Below, piece by piece: positions 1-8,376 of a stretch of 64,000 nt of DNA. Source of the stretch: VXNE01 sp965203615 (GTDB lineage Bacteria; Pseudomonadota; Gammaproteobacteria; Pseudomonadales; Azotimanducaceae). Position 1 is the first letter of the stretch. Each line of letters opens with the position of its first letter. The stretch lies in NCBI GenBank assembly GCA_965203615.1, contig OZ241900.1, positions 2,356,001-2,420,000 on the forward strand. The letters are read 5' to 3'. The notes under the pieces were generated by a model. It was not told where the DNA came from and searched no databases. It saw only the letters and a list, made by a program, of their open reading frames with translations. A program made the translations under genes and the position numbers.

Positions 1-187
1 AGATCGTCACCTCGACTTCGCTGGCGAAACCGCTGATGACCTCGTCGACGGAGTTGTCCACCACTTCCAGCACGAGGTGATCCGGGCGCGTGGTATCGGT
101 GTACATGCCGGGGCGGAGGCGCACCGGTTCCAGCCCGGAGAGCACCTGGATCGATTCGGCGGAGTAGCTATTCGGCAGCTTCTTCAA
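1..187 (-). CDS. parE: DNA topoisomerase IV subunit B (N-terminal part, runs off the window)
   Basis: The visible residues contain the GyrB/ParE N-terminal signature SGLEPVRLRPGMYT followed by the GHKL N-box region VVDNSVDE, matching ParE, the ATPase subunit of the chromosome-decatenating topoisomerase IV. Only about 62 residues are in the window. The only ATG/GTG/TTG codon available before the conserved region is TTG at 187-185. An in-frame TGA lies not far upstream, so no longer N-terminus is possible. An AAGGAG box directly abuts that TTG, an abnormally short spacing. The start overlaps the end of cpdA by 20 nt and lies beside a dispersed repeat that may have altered the start. The cpdA-parE order matches E. 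coli. Confidence 0.9.
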   Translation of the reverse strand, partial: MKKLPNSYSAESIQVLSGLEPVRLRPGMYTDTTRPDHLVLEVVDNSVDEVISGFASEVEVTI

Positions 188-1019
188 CTCCTTGTTTGCG
201 ACACGCCTCCGGCGACGAGGGAATGCCCGCGCACTTACGCGTCAGCGGTCGGGGCTGCTCCCCCGGCTGAGGGTTCCTTGCGGGCGCGTCCGCGACGCGG
301 TCAACCCCGGTTTCCAGGGTGCCGTCGTCGAGGAGTTCGAGCCAGCGATATCCCGGGGCGGCATCTTCGTCGATCAGGGAATCGGCATCGCCGGACGCGA
401 ACTGAAAACAGGTGGAGGGGGAGGCGAGGATTCGAACGTCTCCCGCGAACGCGTCGAATGGCTGGTGGATGTGGCCGCAGACATAGGCGCGCACGCGGTC
501 GTGGGCGCCCAGCAGCCTTGTCACCGCATCGCCGTTGACGATGCGATGGGCGTCGAATATTGGCGAGCCGATATCGACTGGGCAGTGATGCCCGACGACG
601 AGAACCGCGCCGTCGGCGCTGGACAGTTCCTCATCGAGTCGGCGCAGTTCGATCTCGTCGACGTGGCCCTCGACGTGGTTTTCGATGTGGGTATCGATGC
701 CGATGATGTCCCATCCGCCCGCGCGATGGCGGGATTGGGACAGGATTGCGTCAAACGGATCCCGCAGGTCGTGATTGCCCGGGACATAGACGCATGGACC
801 CTCGTAACGGGATGTGATCGTGTCGAGAAACCGCTGATAGACGGTCTCTGTGGCCACCTGGGCGATGTCTCCGGTCGCCAGAACGACGTCGGGGTCGACT
901 TGGCTGAAAGCGCGGTCGAGCACGGCTTCCAGGGTGTCTTGGGTATTGACCCCGTGCATCGTGTCGCGGGGTGAGTCGAGCAGATGCGTATCGGTTATCT
1001 GCAATACGGTCAGACCCAT
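168..1019 (-). CDS. cpdA: 3',5'-cyclic-AMP phosphodiesterase (CpdA-type metallophosphoesterase)
   Basis: This calcineurin-like phosphoesterase of 283 residues shows all family metal motifs in order: DTH near residue 10, GD at 50-51, GNHD at 81-84, GHH at 143-145 and GHIH at 182-185. CpdA hydrolyses cAMP in the cytoplasm. Homology appears to end near residue 245 (DRVADAP). The remaining ~35 residues are rich in Pro, Arg and Gly and are encoded by the dispersed repeat at 192-280, so this tail is probably not functional. The gene sits 20 nt after a yqiB homologue and overlaps parE, reproducing the E. coli order but without yqiA. Confidence 0.88.
   Translation of the reverse strand: MGLTVLQITDTHLLDSPRDTMHGVNTQDTLEAVLDRAFSQVDPDVVLATGDIAQVATETVYQRFLDTITSRYEGPCVYVPGNHDLRDPFDAILSQSRHRAGGWDIIGIDTHIENHVEGHVDEIELRRLDEELSSADGAVLVVGHHCPVDIGSPIFDAHRIVNGDAVTRLLGAHDRVRAYVCGHIHQPFDAFAGDVRILASPSTCFQFASGDADSLIDEDAAPGYRWLELLDDGTLETGVDRVADAPARNPQPGEQPRPLTRKCAGIPSSPEACRKQGVEEAAE
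192..280 (-). repeat. Dispersed ~90-bp palindromic repeat, copy A (cpdA 3' end / parE 5' end)
   Basis: On the minus strand this segment matches the insertion inside the toxin gene at 15750-15842. Both share a core reading CCCTCAGCCGGGGGAGC, then CCCCGACCGCTGACGCGTAA, and further on GTCGCCGGA. The core folds as CAGC-c-GGGG / CCCC-gacc-GCTG. Copy A encodes about the last 30 residues of CpdA and lies just upstream of the parE start. Boundaries are estimated from where the two copies stop matching. No transposase is nearby, so it would have to be moved in trans if it is mobile. Confidence 0.75.
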
Positions 1020-1039
1020 TTACGCTTGTCGATTAGCCC

Positions 1040-1657
1040 TCATTCCATTGAACCCAGGACGTTGCTGGTGCGGACGCTCTTTCTGGCAGTTTCGACGCGC
1101 ACCGGCGTTGCGGACTTCGCATCGGCCGCGAGCGCGGGGGCATCCGGATGGTCGGACGCAGGTTGCAGGCGTTGACTTGCGGGAGCCGGCGCTTCGATCG
1201 AGATGCCGTGCAGGATGCACATTTGCAGGAATTCTCCGAGGAAGCGATTCACCTGCACCTTTTCGTCGGGGTGCCGCATTTGCCGGTTCGGATATTCGTA
1301 CACTGCGCGGAACCGGCGCTGGTCCTGGAAGGTGATCACTTCCGCCGACTTCGCATCGTGATATACGCGAATCTCGAGGCGCGTTTCGGGCATGTCTCCG
1401 GCGTCGCCGTTTTCGCTTTCCCGCCCGTTTGACTGGCTCAGTTCGATCACCGTCGTGTACCTGTGGCGCTCCACGATCCTCAGGATCACCTGCGGCTCGC
1501 TGTCGCCGAGCGTAATCGCGAATCTGCTTTGGTCGCCGTCAACCAGCATCGGCATGAGGCGCATGAGACGCGCATAGTTCGCCTCGCACTCGGCCATGTG
1601 CGCGCGGAGATCGATGCTGTAGTTCTTTTGTCGCACCTTGTTACACGCCAGTGTCAT
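1040..1657 (-). CDS. yqiB: DUF1249 / YqiB family protein
   Basis: The conserved part starts at AECEANYARLMRLMP and continues to an RYTT-containing strand, RVYHDAKSAEVITFQ, YPN and DEKVQVNRFLGEFLQ, the pattern of E. coli YqiB (DUF1249, function unknown). The frame is open further upstream to 1819, but the extra residues have no family match. The ATG at 1657 gives 205 residues and is preferred; a GTG seven codons further in is an alternative, and neither has a strong ribosome binding site. It is the first gene of the yqiB-cpdA-parE run and diverges from tolC, as in E. coli. About 30 residues at the C-terminus are Ala/Pro-rich and probably disordered. Confidence 0.75.
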   Translation of the reverse strand: MTLACNKVRQKNYSIDLRAHMAECEANYARLMRLMPMLVDGDQSRFAITLGDSEPQVILRIVERHRYTTVIELSQSNGRESENGDAGDMPETRLEIRVYHDAKSAEVITFQDQRRFRAVYEYPNRQMRHPDEKVQVNRFLGEFLQMCILHGISIEAPAPASQRLQPASDHPDAPALAADAKSATPVRVETARKSVRTSNVLGSME

Positions 1658-1818
1658 TGCACACCAATGTTGCCAGTTCTTCCGCCAAACTTGACTTGTG
1701 TCGTACACGGTCCCTTGACGCGTGAGTTTACCCTCCTGAGCCGAGCGACGAGAAAATCTCGCCGCTCCGTAGAAGGGCATTGTACAAGAAGATTGTGCGG
1801 CAGCCTTTATCGGGCACA

Positions 1819-1834
1819 ACCGGCTTCGGCCGGT
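1819..1834. other. UUCG tetraloop hairpin between yqiB and tolC
   Basis: The sequence ACCGGC-TTCG-GCCGGT is a perfect 6-bp stem closed by a very stable UUCG tetraloop. It lies about 50 nt upstream of the tolC start, in the shared divergent promoter region. No T-run follows on either strand, so it is not a standard intrinsic terminator. It could protect or shape the tolC leader; that is inference. Confidence 0.5.
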
Positions 1835-1884
1835 GGTAGACTGCGGCGCGCTATTTTGGGGTGTCGGCAGTAGCGGAGGATGTC

Positions 1885-3342
1885 ATGAAGAAGTCGGCAG
1901 CAGGCGGTGGACGCCACGCGGCCTGTTGGAAGCAACGGTGCGAGAAGAAAACGTCTTGGCGCGTGGGTGCCGCGGCTGTGGCGTTGGGTCTTGCCGGGTC
2001 TCTCAACGCAGCCGATGGCGGCGCGAGCATCCAGGATCTGTACGGGGCAGCGAAGGCGAACGATCCGGTGCTGGGCGCGGCCAAGGCCGACTACCGGGCG
2101 CGCAAGGAGATCCTGCCGCAGTCGCGAGCCGCGTTGCTACCGACCATCTCCATGGGCGGGTCGACATCCCAGAACCGCCGCAGCTTCCCGGGTTCTCGTC
2201 TCGATATCGATCCCAACAGCCCGAGCTTCGGCCAGATCTTCACGATCCCGTCCCAGACCTCGAACAGTCACGGCTGGAACGCGCAGCTTCGACAGCCCGT
2301 TTTCAATGCCCCAAGCTGGTTCAACTTCCGCCGCGCCCAGGCGCTGTCGGTGCAGGCGGAACACGATCTCGCCAATGCCGAGCGCAACCTGATAGTTCGG
2401 GTCGCCCGCGCCTATCTCGATGTGCTTCGCGCCCAGGCCCGCGTGGAGGCCGCCCGGGCCGAGGAGCAGGCGGTCAAGCGACAACTTGAACAGGTGCAGC
2501 AGCGTTTCGATGTCGGCCTGGTCGCGATCACCGACGTGCTCGAATCGACGGCCGCCTACGATGCGTCGGTGGTGCGTCGAATCCAGGCGGACGGCGACCA
2601 TGACGTGTTCTTCGAGACCCTGAAGACCATCACCGGCGTGGCGCACGAGAGTGTCGACAGTCTTGACAGCGCCCTACCCATTGTCGATCCCGAGCCCGAC
2701 GACGAGGATGCGTGGGTAGCGCGCGCCATGAACTCCAACCTGGCCATCCTGAGCGCGCGCGAGGCGCTTACCGCGGCGCAGCGCGGTCACCGGGCGGTGC
2801 GTTCCGGTCATTTGCCGACCGTTTCGGCGTCCATTTCCCACAACTATTCGACCACCGGCGGGAGCGAGTTGATCGCAAGCCAGTCGGAAGCGCAGAGCTA
2901 CGTCCTTTCGGCGTCCATCCCGATCTTCCAGGGCGGCGCGCTGTGGTCGCGCTCGCGGGAATCCCGACACAATGTCGAGCGGGCGCGCCAGTCGCTGCAG
3001 GAACGCGAGTCGACGGTGATCCGCGACACGCGGAACCTGTACCGCGCCGTCGTCACGGACGTCGTCCGCGTGCAGGCGCGAATCCGCGCCATCAAGTCGG
3101 CCGAGTCCGCGCTCGAAGCGACCCAGACGGGGTACGAGGTCGGCACGCGCAACATCGTCGACGTGCTGCAGGCGCAGCAGAGGCTGTTCCAGTCGCAGTT
3201 CGACTACGCCGACTCACGATACAACTACGTGCTGGACCTGCTCCAGCTCAAGCTGAGCGCGGGGTCCCTCGAGGAACAGGACATCGGCGATCTCGCGACG
3301 TTTACCGACCCCTCGAACCCCGTGGTGCGCATCGCCCCGTAG
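1885..3342 (+). CDS. tolC: TolC family outer membrane efflux channel
   Basis: The 485-residue protein begins with a basic signal peptide ending near SLNAADGG, then the TolC start pattern IQDLYGAAKANDPVLGAAKADYRA. The body has the two repeated halves of long coiled-coil helices of the outer membrane factor family, with the second half ending in GTRNIVDVLQAQQRLFQSQ, a family hallmark. It would form the outer membrane exit duct for tripartite pumps, possibly the MacAB-like pump at 9.6-13.1 kb. The ATG at 1885 follows a good CGGAGGA box by a few nucleotides; an upstream GTG at 1861 lacks this and would bury the signal peptide. Confidence 0.93.
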   Translation: MKKSAAGGGRHAACWKQRCEKKTSWRVGAAAVALGLAGSLNAADGGASIQDLYGAAKANDPVLGAAKADYRARKEILPQSRAALLPTISMGGSTSQNRRSFPGSRLDIDPNSPSFGQIFTIPSQTSNSHGWNAQLRQPVFNAPSWFNFRRAQALSVQAEHDLANAERNLIVRVARAYLDVLRAQARVEAARAEEQAVKRQLEQVQQRFDVGLVAITDVLESTAAYDASVVRRIQADGDHDVFFETLKTITGVAHESVDSLDSALPIVDPEPDDEDAWVARAMNSNLAILSAREALTAAQRGHRAVRSGHLPTVSASISHNYSTTGGSELIASQSEAQSYVLSASIPIFQGGALWSRSRESRHNVERARQSLQERESTVIRDTRNLYRAVVTDVVRVQARIRAIKSAESALEATQTGYEVGTRNIVDVLQAQQRLFQSQFDYADSRYNYVLDLLQLKLSAGSLEEQDIGDLATFTDPSNPVVRIAP

Positions 3343-3371
3343 TCGAGGACCAACTCCGAGTGGGGGGAATC

Positions 3372-4439
3372 ATGGATTTCGGCATTTCCTGCGGTCGCGT
3401 TACGCGCGTCGCCTTCGTTGCCGAGGCCGAAGAACTCGGTTATGACTTCTGCTGGGTCGGCGACTCGCCGATGCTGGCGTCCAACCCCTGGGCTTCGCTG
3501 GCGCTGATAGCGGAGCGAACACAACGCATGCGCATCGGCACCGGTGTCGCGATACCGGGTCTGCGCACCGCGCCGGACATGGCCAACGGCATTGCGACGA
3601 TCAATCAACTCGCGCCGGGCCGCGTGTTCTTCGGCATCGGCACGGGGAATACGGCGATGCGGACGCTCGGACGTCCGCCCATCCGGGTGCAACCGTTTGC
3701 CGACTACATTCGGCTGGTTCGGGGATTGCTGCACGGCGAGGAAGTCGAGTACGCGGAAGGCGGTGACGCGCATGCGATCCGGTTCCAGCGCCCGGGCCAG
3801 GGAAATTATGACCTGAGCGGTCCCATTCCCATCCATGTCGGCGGCTTTGGTCCCCGGGCACAAGCGATTGCCGGCGAGTTGGGAGACGGCCTGATCACGG
3901 GGATTCCTCGGGGCGGCACGATCACCGAAGCACTCGCGAACGTGCGGCGCGGAGCGGAACGGGCCGGCCGCGATCTGGGCGACTTTGTTACTACCGCACT
4001 GGTCAACCTGATCGTGCTGGAGCCTGGCGAGGCGCTCGACTCCGAGCGCGTGGTTCAGCAGTTGGGCCCCTCCATCATGGCGAACGTGCACTACCTCGTG
4101 GACGCCGCCCGGGATGTCGGCATGGAGCCGCCGGACTACATCCGACCCATCTGGGACGACTACCTCGCCTTCCACGAGTCGCGCGACGCGAAACACCGGC
4201 ACCAGATGCTCCACCAGAGCCACTACAGCTACATCGACGAAGACGAGGCCCGGTTCATCACGCCGGAACTCGTAAGGGCCTTCGGCATCGTGGGCGAGCC
4301 CGATTCGATCATCGAGCAACTCGGCGCACTGGAAGCGGAAGGGCTTGACGGGATCGTTTTCATCCCGCCGGGTGGAAACGCTCGTGGTGCGTACAGGGAC
4401 TTCTCAAGGGACGTGATCGCGAGGATGCGAGCGGGCTAG
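3372..4439 (+). CDS. LLM-class flavin-dependent oxidoreductase (copy 1)
   Basis: This luciferase-like monooxygenase of 355 residues starts MDFGISCGR and shows the TIM-barrel family features GYDFCWVGDSP, RMRIGTGVAIPG, GRVFFGIGTGN and an IPIHVGGFGPRA strand near the middle. Such proteins use reduced FMN or F420 to oxidise small organics; the substrate is unknown. The chosen ATG follows a GGGGGA box. The frame is open far upstream into tolC, but that part is an antiparallel reading of tolC and carries no homology. It starts 29 nt after tolC and converges on waaA. It is one of four family members in the window. Confidence 0.88.
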   Translation: MDFGISCGRVTRVAFVAEAEELGYDFCWVGDSPMLASNPWASLALIAERTQRMRIGTGVAIPGLRTAPDMANGIATINQLAPGRVFFGIGTGNTAMRTLGRPPIRVQPFADYIRLVRGLLHGEEVEYAEGGDAHAIRFQRPGQGNYDLSGPIPIHVGGFGPRAQAIAGELGDGLITGIPRGGTITEALANVRRGAERAGRDLGDFVTTALVNLIVLEPGEALDSERVVQQLGPSIMANVHYLVDAARDVGMEPPDYIRPIWDDYLAFHESRDAKHRHQMLHQSHYSYIDEDEARFITPELVRAFGIVGEPDSIIEQLGALEAEGLDGIVFIPPGGNARGAYRDFSRDVIARMRAG

Positions 4440-4507
4440 CAAACGGTGTGACGGGTGGAAGCCGCCGGGAGGTGAGGGCGAGGAGGGGCGCGAATATGTC
4501 GCGACCC

Positions 4508-5767
4508 CTACTGAAGCATCTCCTCGAGCCGTGCCAGCAGCTTGTCGCTGGCACCCCGGTTTGCATCGATCACTTCGCGCGCGGACCGGCCCTGGGATCG
4601 GCGACGCTCGGGGTCGTCGAGAAGATCTGCAACGGCACCGGCCAGACTCTCTGCGTCGACTGGCCCCAGGCAGCCGGCATTCGCGAACCGCTCGGTGATC
4701 TCGGCGAAGTTGAAGCGATGCTGGGCCATCAGCATGGCCGTGCCGTGGACCGCCGCCTCGATGGGGTTGTGTCCTCCTATGGGCACCAGGCTGCCGCCGA
4801 GGAAGGCGATCTGCGCGACGCCGTACCAGTAGAGCAGTTGGCCCATCACGTCGATGATCAGCACGTTCGGTTTCTCCGCGCCGGACGGGCCGTCGGACAA
4901 GCGAACCGACGACAACTCGGACCGGTCGCACAAGGCGGTCACATCATTGACGCGGCGCGGATGGCGGGGGGCGAGCACCAGCAGCAGGTCCGGAGACCGA
5001 TGCAGCAGTTCTGCGTGAGCCGACAGCACGATTTCCTCTTCGCCGGGATGCGTACTGCCCGCGATCCATGCCGGCCGGCCCGGCGCCCACTCGTGGCGAA
5101 GGCGCGCGACTATGCTATCGAGATCGGGCGGGATATCGAGATCAAACTTGATGCTGCCGGTGACTTCGAGCCGCGCCGTTTCCGCGCCGAGTTCTGCGAA
5201 CCGGCGTGCTGTTTCCGGGTATTGGCAAAACAGGTGGTCGAGATCCCGCAGCATCGCGCGGGTCAGACTCGCGACGCGGGCATAACCGCGGGCTGATCGT
5301 TCCGACAGGCGGGCGTTGACCAGGCAGGTGAGAGCACCCCTCCTCCTGGCACCCCGAAGGATGTTCGGCCACAGTTCGGTTTCCATCAGCACCAGCGCGC
5401 GCGGCTCGACGCACCGCAGGAATCGGGTTACGGCCCAGGGGAAGTCATAGGGCGCATAACAGTGATCGACGATGTCGCCCAGCCGTTGAAGCACCTGTTC
5501 GCTGCCGGCGGGCGTGGTGGTCGTAACCAGGAACCGCCTGTCCGGCATCCGCGCCTTGAGCGCGCGTATCGTCGGCGCGGCGCCGATGGCTTCTCCCGCG
5601 GATACGGTGTGGAACCAGACGACGTCCCTGCCGACGTTCTCGGGAACGTGTCCCCAGCGTTCGCTACGCCTCTCGGCGTAGGCGGGTTCGCTCCTGGCCC
5701 GTACGAAGAGACGCAGCCAGACGATCGGCAGCGCGAGGAGCAGCAGCAGGTTGTAGACGAGGCGCAT
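4508..5767 (-). CDS. waaA: 3-deoxy-D-manno-octulosonic acid (Kdo) transferase
   Basis: The 419 residues begin with one hydrophobic membrane anchor (LLLLLALPIVWL) followed by WFHTVSAGEA, VTTTTPAGSE, LMETELWPNIL, NARLS and AGSTHPGEEE, the classic WaaA/KdtA blocks, and end with the glycosyltransferase motif GGHNPIEAA. WaaA transfers Kdo from CMP-Kdo to lipid IVA at the inner membrane, so the cell makes LPS. Length is normal for the family. It is convergent with the preceding oxidoreductase, and the next gene upstream on the same strand is a Gfo/Idh enzyme 39 nt away, which may be co-transcribed. Confidence 0.93.
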   Translation of the reverse strand: MRLVYNLLLLLALPIVWLRLFVRARSEPAYAERRSERWGHVPENVGRDVVWFHTVSAGEAIGAAPTIRALKARMPDRRFLVTTTTPAGSEQVLQRLGDIVDHCYAPYDFPWAVTRFLRCVEPRALVLMETELWPNILRGARRRGALTCLVNARLSERSARGYARVASLTRAMLRDLDHLFCQYPETARRFAELGAETARLEVTGSIKFDLDIPPDLDSIVARLRHEWAPGRPAWIAGSTHPGEEEIVLSAHAELLHRSPDLLLVLAPRHPRRVNDVTALCDRSELSSVRLSDGPSGAEKPNVLIIDVMGQLLYWYGVAQIAFLGGSLVPIGGHNPIEAAVHGTAMLMAQHRFNFAEITERFANAGCLGPVDAESLAGAVADLLDDPERRRSQGRSAREVIDANRGASDKLLARLEEMLQ

Positions 5768-5806
5768 CGTGCTCTCTCCCCGACAGACGTAACGAGACCT
5801 GGTGCG

Positions 5807-6886
5807 TCAGAGGTCGGCGAGGTCGACGGCTTCCCCGCCCCTGCGGGACGATTCGAAGATGCCCATGATGATCTTGATGGTCTCGATGTTGTCCCGGCCG
5901 CTGCTGTCGGGCTCCCTGCCGGTCCTGCAGCACTCCGCGAAATGCAGGATCTCGTTGACGAAGTAGTCGGTGGTCGGCAGATCGATGTCGCTCGTGTCCA
6001 GGGGCTCGAAGGTCGCGCCCATGAACCGCTCTCCGCCGTCCTTGAGTGACACCATGAGCTTGCCGAAATGCCGCGTGGGACTCGCCTCGCTTTCCCCCTT
6101 CGTCGGCGTCGTCGAATGCAGGGTCCCCTTGCTGCCGAACAGGATGTATCCCCTGCCCTCGGGGGCTAGTGAACTCCCAACCGCAAACACGTCCCCGATG
6201 GCGCCGCTCTCGAATTCGAGGGTCGCCGCCACCAGGTCCTCCGCGCCGTTCTGCATGTGCGGCGCCAGGGATCTGCAGACAGCCGTGACCCGTTTCACGT
6301 TGCCGACGTAGAAGCGCAGCAGGTCGAGGTGATGCACGCTGGTGACCATCAGCGTGCCGCCGCCGCGGGCGCGGTCGTCCATCCAGTGGCCCAGTCGAGG
6401 GCGACCGTTTCCTCCACCCATCAGGTGGGTTCGCACGGCGTGAATCTCGCCCAGTCTGCCCTCGTCGATGGCGCGTTTCGCTGCCCGGGCTTCCGGCGAA
6501 TATCGCAGGTGCTGGGCGATCATCAGCTTCACCCCGGCCTCGTCGGCCGCCGCAATCATGTCCCGGCAGCCCTGTAGCGTGTGCGCCATCGCCTTCTCGA
6601 CGATCACGTGCTTGCCGGCTTGCGCCGCCGCGACAGCGAGTGGCGCGTGCGTGTCGTGGGTGGTGCAGATGTCCACCGCTTCGATGTCTGCATCGCGCAG
6701 CATGTCATGGACATCCAGGTAGACGGCGTCGATGCCTGCCCGATCAGCGTAGTTTCGGGCCGCGTCCTCGACGATATCGCATACGGCCGTCAGCCGGACC
6801 TGGTCGCGATGATTCAGAAACGCGGTGAGGTGGCGACGGGCGATGCCTCCTGACCCGATCAGGCCGATCTTCAGTGGTTCGGACAT
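5807..6886 (-). CDS. Gfo/Idh/MocA family oxidoreductase (copy 1)
   Basis: The 359-residue protein has a Rossmann NAD(P)-binding start (IGLIGSGGIARRHL), the VEKAMAHTLQGCRDM segment containing the EK-P-type catalytic lysine region, and an HHLDLLRFYVGNVK motif in the C-terminal domain. These enzymes oxidise or reduce sugars, inositols and related polyols. It is a close paralogue of the protein at 18684-19772, sharing long blocks such as GNVKRV, NGAEDL and the end VDL.DL. The substrate is not predictable. The next gene downstream is waaA, but a functional link is not evident. Confidence 0.85.
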   Translation of the reverse strand: MSEPLKIGLIGSGGIARRHLTAFLNHRDQVRLTAVCDIVEDAARNYADRAGIDAVYLDVHDMLRDADIEAVDICTTHDTHAPLAVAAAQAGKHVIVEKAMAHTLQGCRDMIAAADEAGVKLMIAQHLRYSPEARAAKRAIDEGRLGEIHAVRTHLMGGGNGRPRLGHWMDDRARGGGTLMVTSVHHLDLLRFYVGNVKRVTAVCRSLAPHMQNGAEDLVAATLEFESGAIGDVFAVGSSLAPEGRGYILFGSKGTLHSTTPTKGESEASPTRHFGKLMVSLKDGGERFMGATFEPLDTSDIDLPTTDYFVNEILHFAECCRTGREPDSSGRDNIETIKIIMGIFESSRRGGEAVDLADL

Positions 6887-7055
6887 GTCTCACCCATCTC
6901 TTTGCGCGCCTTTGACCACAGAGAGAATAAACGATCGGGACGCCGCCGCTGATAGCGCGTCAACGGTCCTCAGACGGGATGGGCGTTTGTCGCGTGATTG
7001 GCCCGTATGCTAAAAAGAAACGGCAAGTCTGGGGAAAACCCTTCGGGAAGCCGTT

Positions 7056-8216
7056 GTGGACCCCGCACTCACTTGGGAAGGGAGAACTGTCATCGACATT
7101 GGGTACTTTACTACGTGGCCCGCAAAGCACGGCGAAACGGAAGCGGAATGCTTCGCCAACAACTTCAACGACTGCAGGACCGTCGACGAGATGGGGTGGG
7201 ACGTGGTCTGGACCGCGTCAACTCCGCTGGCGGGGGTGAACCCCGAGCCGTTCGTGCTGTCCTCCGCGATTGCGGGAATGACCAAGCAGATCAAGATCGG
7301 GACCGCGGTCCACCTCCTGCATAACCTGAAGGTTCCCGGAGAGAAATACCTCACGGACGTTCAGGAGGGTGGCCAGACCATCGTCAGAAGGGGGATCGTA
7401 GCTGAAAGACGCAGCTACTCCTTCGATATGCTCTTGCCGCCGGACCCGATCATCATCGCGCAAGAGGTCGCGATGGTTGACCACATCAGCAATGGCCGTT
7501 TCATCTACGGGGTCGGGGGAGACACGGCGGGTGACGAGAAGCGCCGGAGGCATTTCCTCGAGTTCCTGGAGGTCCTGAAGAGGATCTGGACGGACGAGGG
7601 GGATTTCTCGGGATTCGAGGGTGAGTTCTACAACTACCCTGCGCCCCCTGCCGGCATGAAGATCAGCCCGAAGCCGGTCCAGAAACCCCATCCTCCGATT
7701 CTTCTGGCGGTCGACAGCCAGCAGGGCTTCGTGCCCATGGGAGAAATCGGCTACCGGGTCGGGATCAGGGGCAATATCGACGCGCAGCGCGGCACCAAGT
7801 ACGGGAAAGAGGGAGATTCCGTCCTGAAGCAGGATGTCGACAAGTACCGTCAGGCCTGGAAAGACGCGGGCCACGCGGGCAACCCCGGCGTGGCGATCCG
7901 CATACCGACGCACGTGGCCGCAACCCAGAAAGAGGCCAACCGCTTCAAGGAGGCCCTTGCCGAGGAGCGCGCACAGCGGGCGGTGGCGATGGGGCGGCCA
8001 AGTCCCGCCGCCGGTCGCCTGGACGGCCGTTCCGCGAACTCGACGGAACTGTTCGGGACGCCGGAAGAGGTCGTGGATCGGATCCACGAACTACAGGAAC
8101 TCTTCGGCGTGGACGAACTGTTGTGCGAACTGCACCTGGGGAACTCGGTTACGCGCGAGAGCATGCAGAAAGTCATGCGGGTCATGACCGACAAGGTGCT
8201 CCCCAAGGTCAAGTGA
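7056..8216 (+). CDS. LLM-class flavin-dependent oxidoreductase (copy 2)
   Basis: About 386 residues. Family features are IGYFTTWPAKHG at the first beta strand, EMGWDVVWTAS, QIKIGTAVHLL, DHISNGRFIYGVGGD and a C-terminal GTPEEVVDRIHELQ helix. The start is uncertain. GTG at 7056 follows GGGAAG and is the first usual start codon. However, homology begins at codon 13 or later, where an AAGGGAG box is followed after 7 nt by ATC, not ATG. Product and substrate are otherwise unassigned; reduced flavin use is known for the family. Confidence 0.85.
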   Translation: MDPALTWEGRTVIDIGYFTTWPAKHGETEAECFANNFNDCRTVDEMGWDVVWTASTPLAGVNPEPFVLSSAIAGMTKQIKIGTAVHLLHNLKVPGEKYLTDVQEGGQTIVRRGIVAERRSYSFDMLLPPDPIIIAQEVAMVDHISNGRFIYGVGGDTAGDEKRRRHFLEFLEVLKRIWTDEGDFSGFEGEFYNYPAPPAGMKISPKPVQKPHPPILLAVDSQQGFVPMGEIGYRVGIRGNIDAQRGTKYGKEGDSVLKQDVDKYRQAWKDAGHAGNPGVAIRIPTHVAATQKEANRFKEALAEERAQRAVAMGRPSPAAGRLDGRSANSTELFGTPEEVVDRIHELQELFGVDELLCELHLGNSVTRESMQKVMRVMTDKVLPKVK

Positions 8217-8268
8217 GGCAAGTGGGTCCTCGGATCCGTGTAGCAGCGTAGCTCCCTCACCGCAGGCC

Positions 8269-8287
8269 ACCTGCTGAACTGGCAGGT
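8269..8287 (+). terminator. Possible transcription-end hairpin after flavin oxidoreductase copy 2
   Basis: ACCTGC and GCAGGT form a 6-bp stem around a 7-nt loop, followed by a second GC-rich inverted repeat (CCGCC / GGCGG). It sits about 50 nt after the stop codon and before the CoA transferase. There is no clear T-run, so termination would be weak or factor-dependent. Confidence 0.3.
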
Positions 8288-8376
8288 CCCCCTCCGCCGG
8301 ACAGGACGGCTCCCCGGGCGGTAAAGGAAAGTTTGGGCGGGATACTATGCCCGCACGGGACGAATGCGAGGACGAC

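Noticed and set aside
2712..3371. Long N-terminal extension of the flavin oxidoreductase at 3372, overlapping tolC
   Set aside because: The extra residues are Arg-rich, match nothing and read through tolC in another frame. The ATG at 3372 has a good ribosome binding site and family start.
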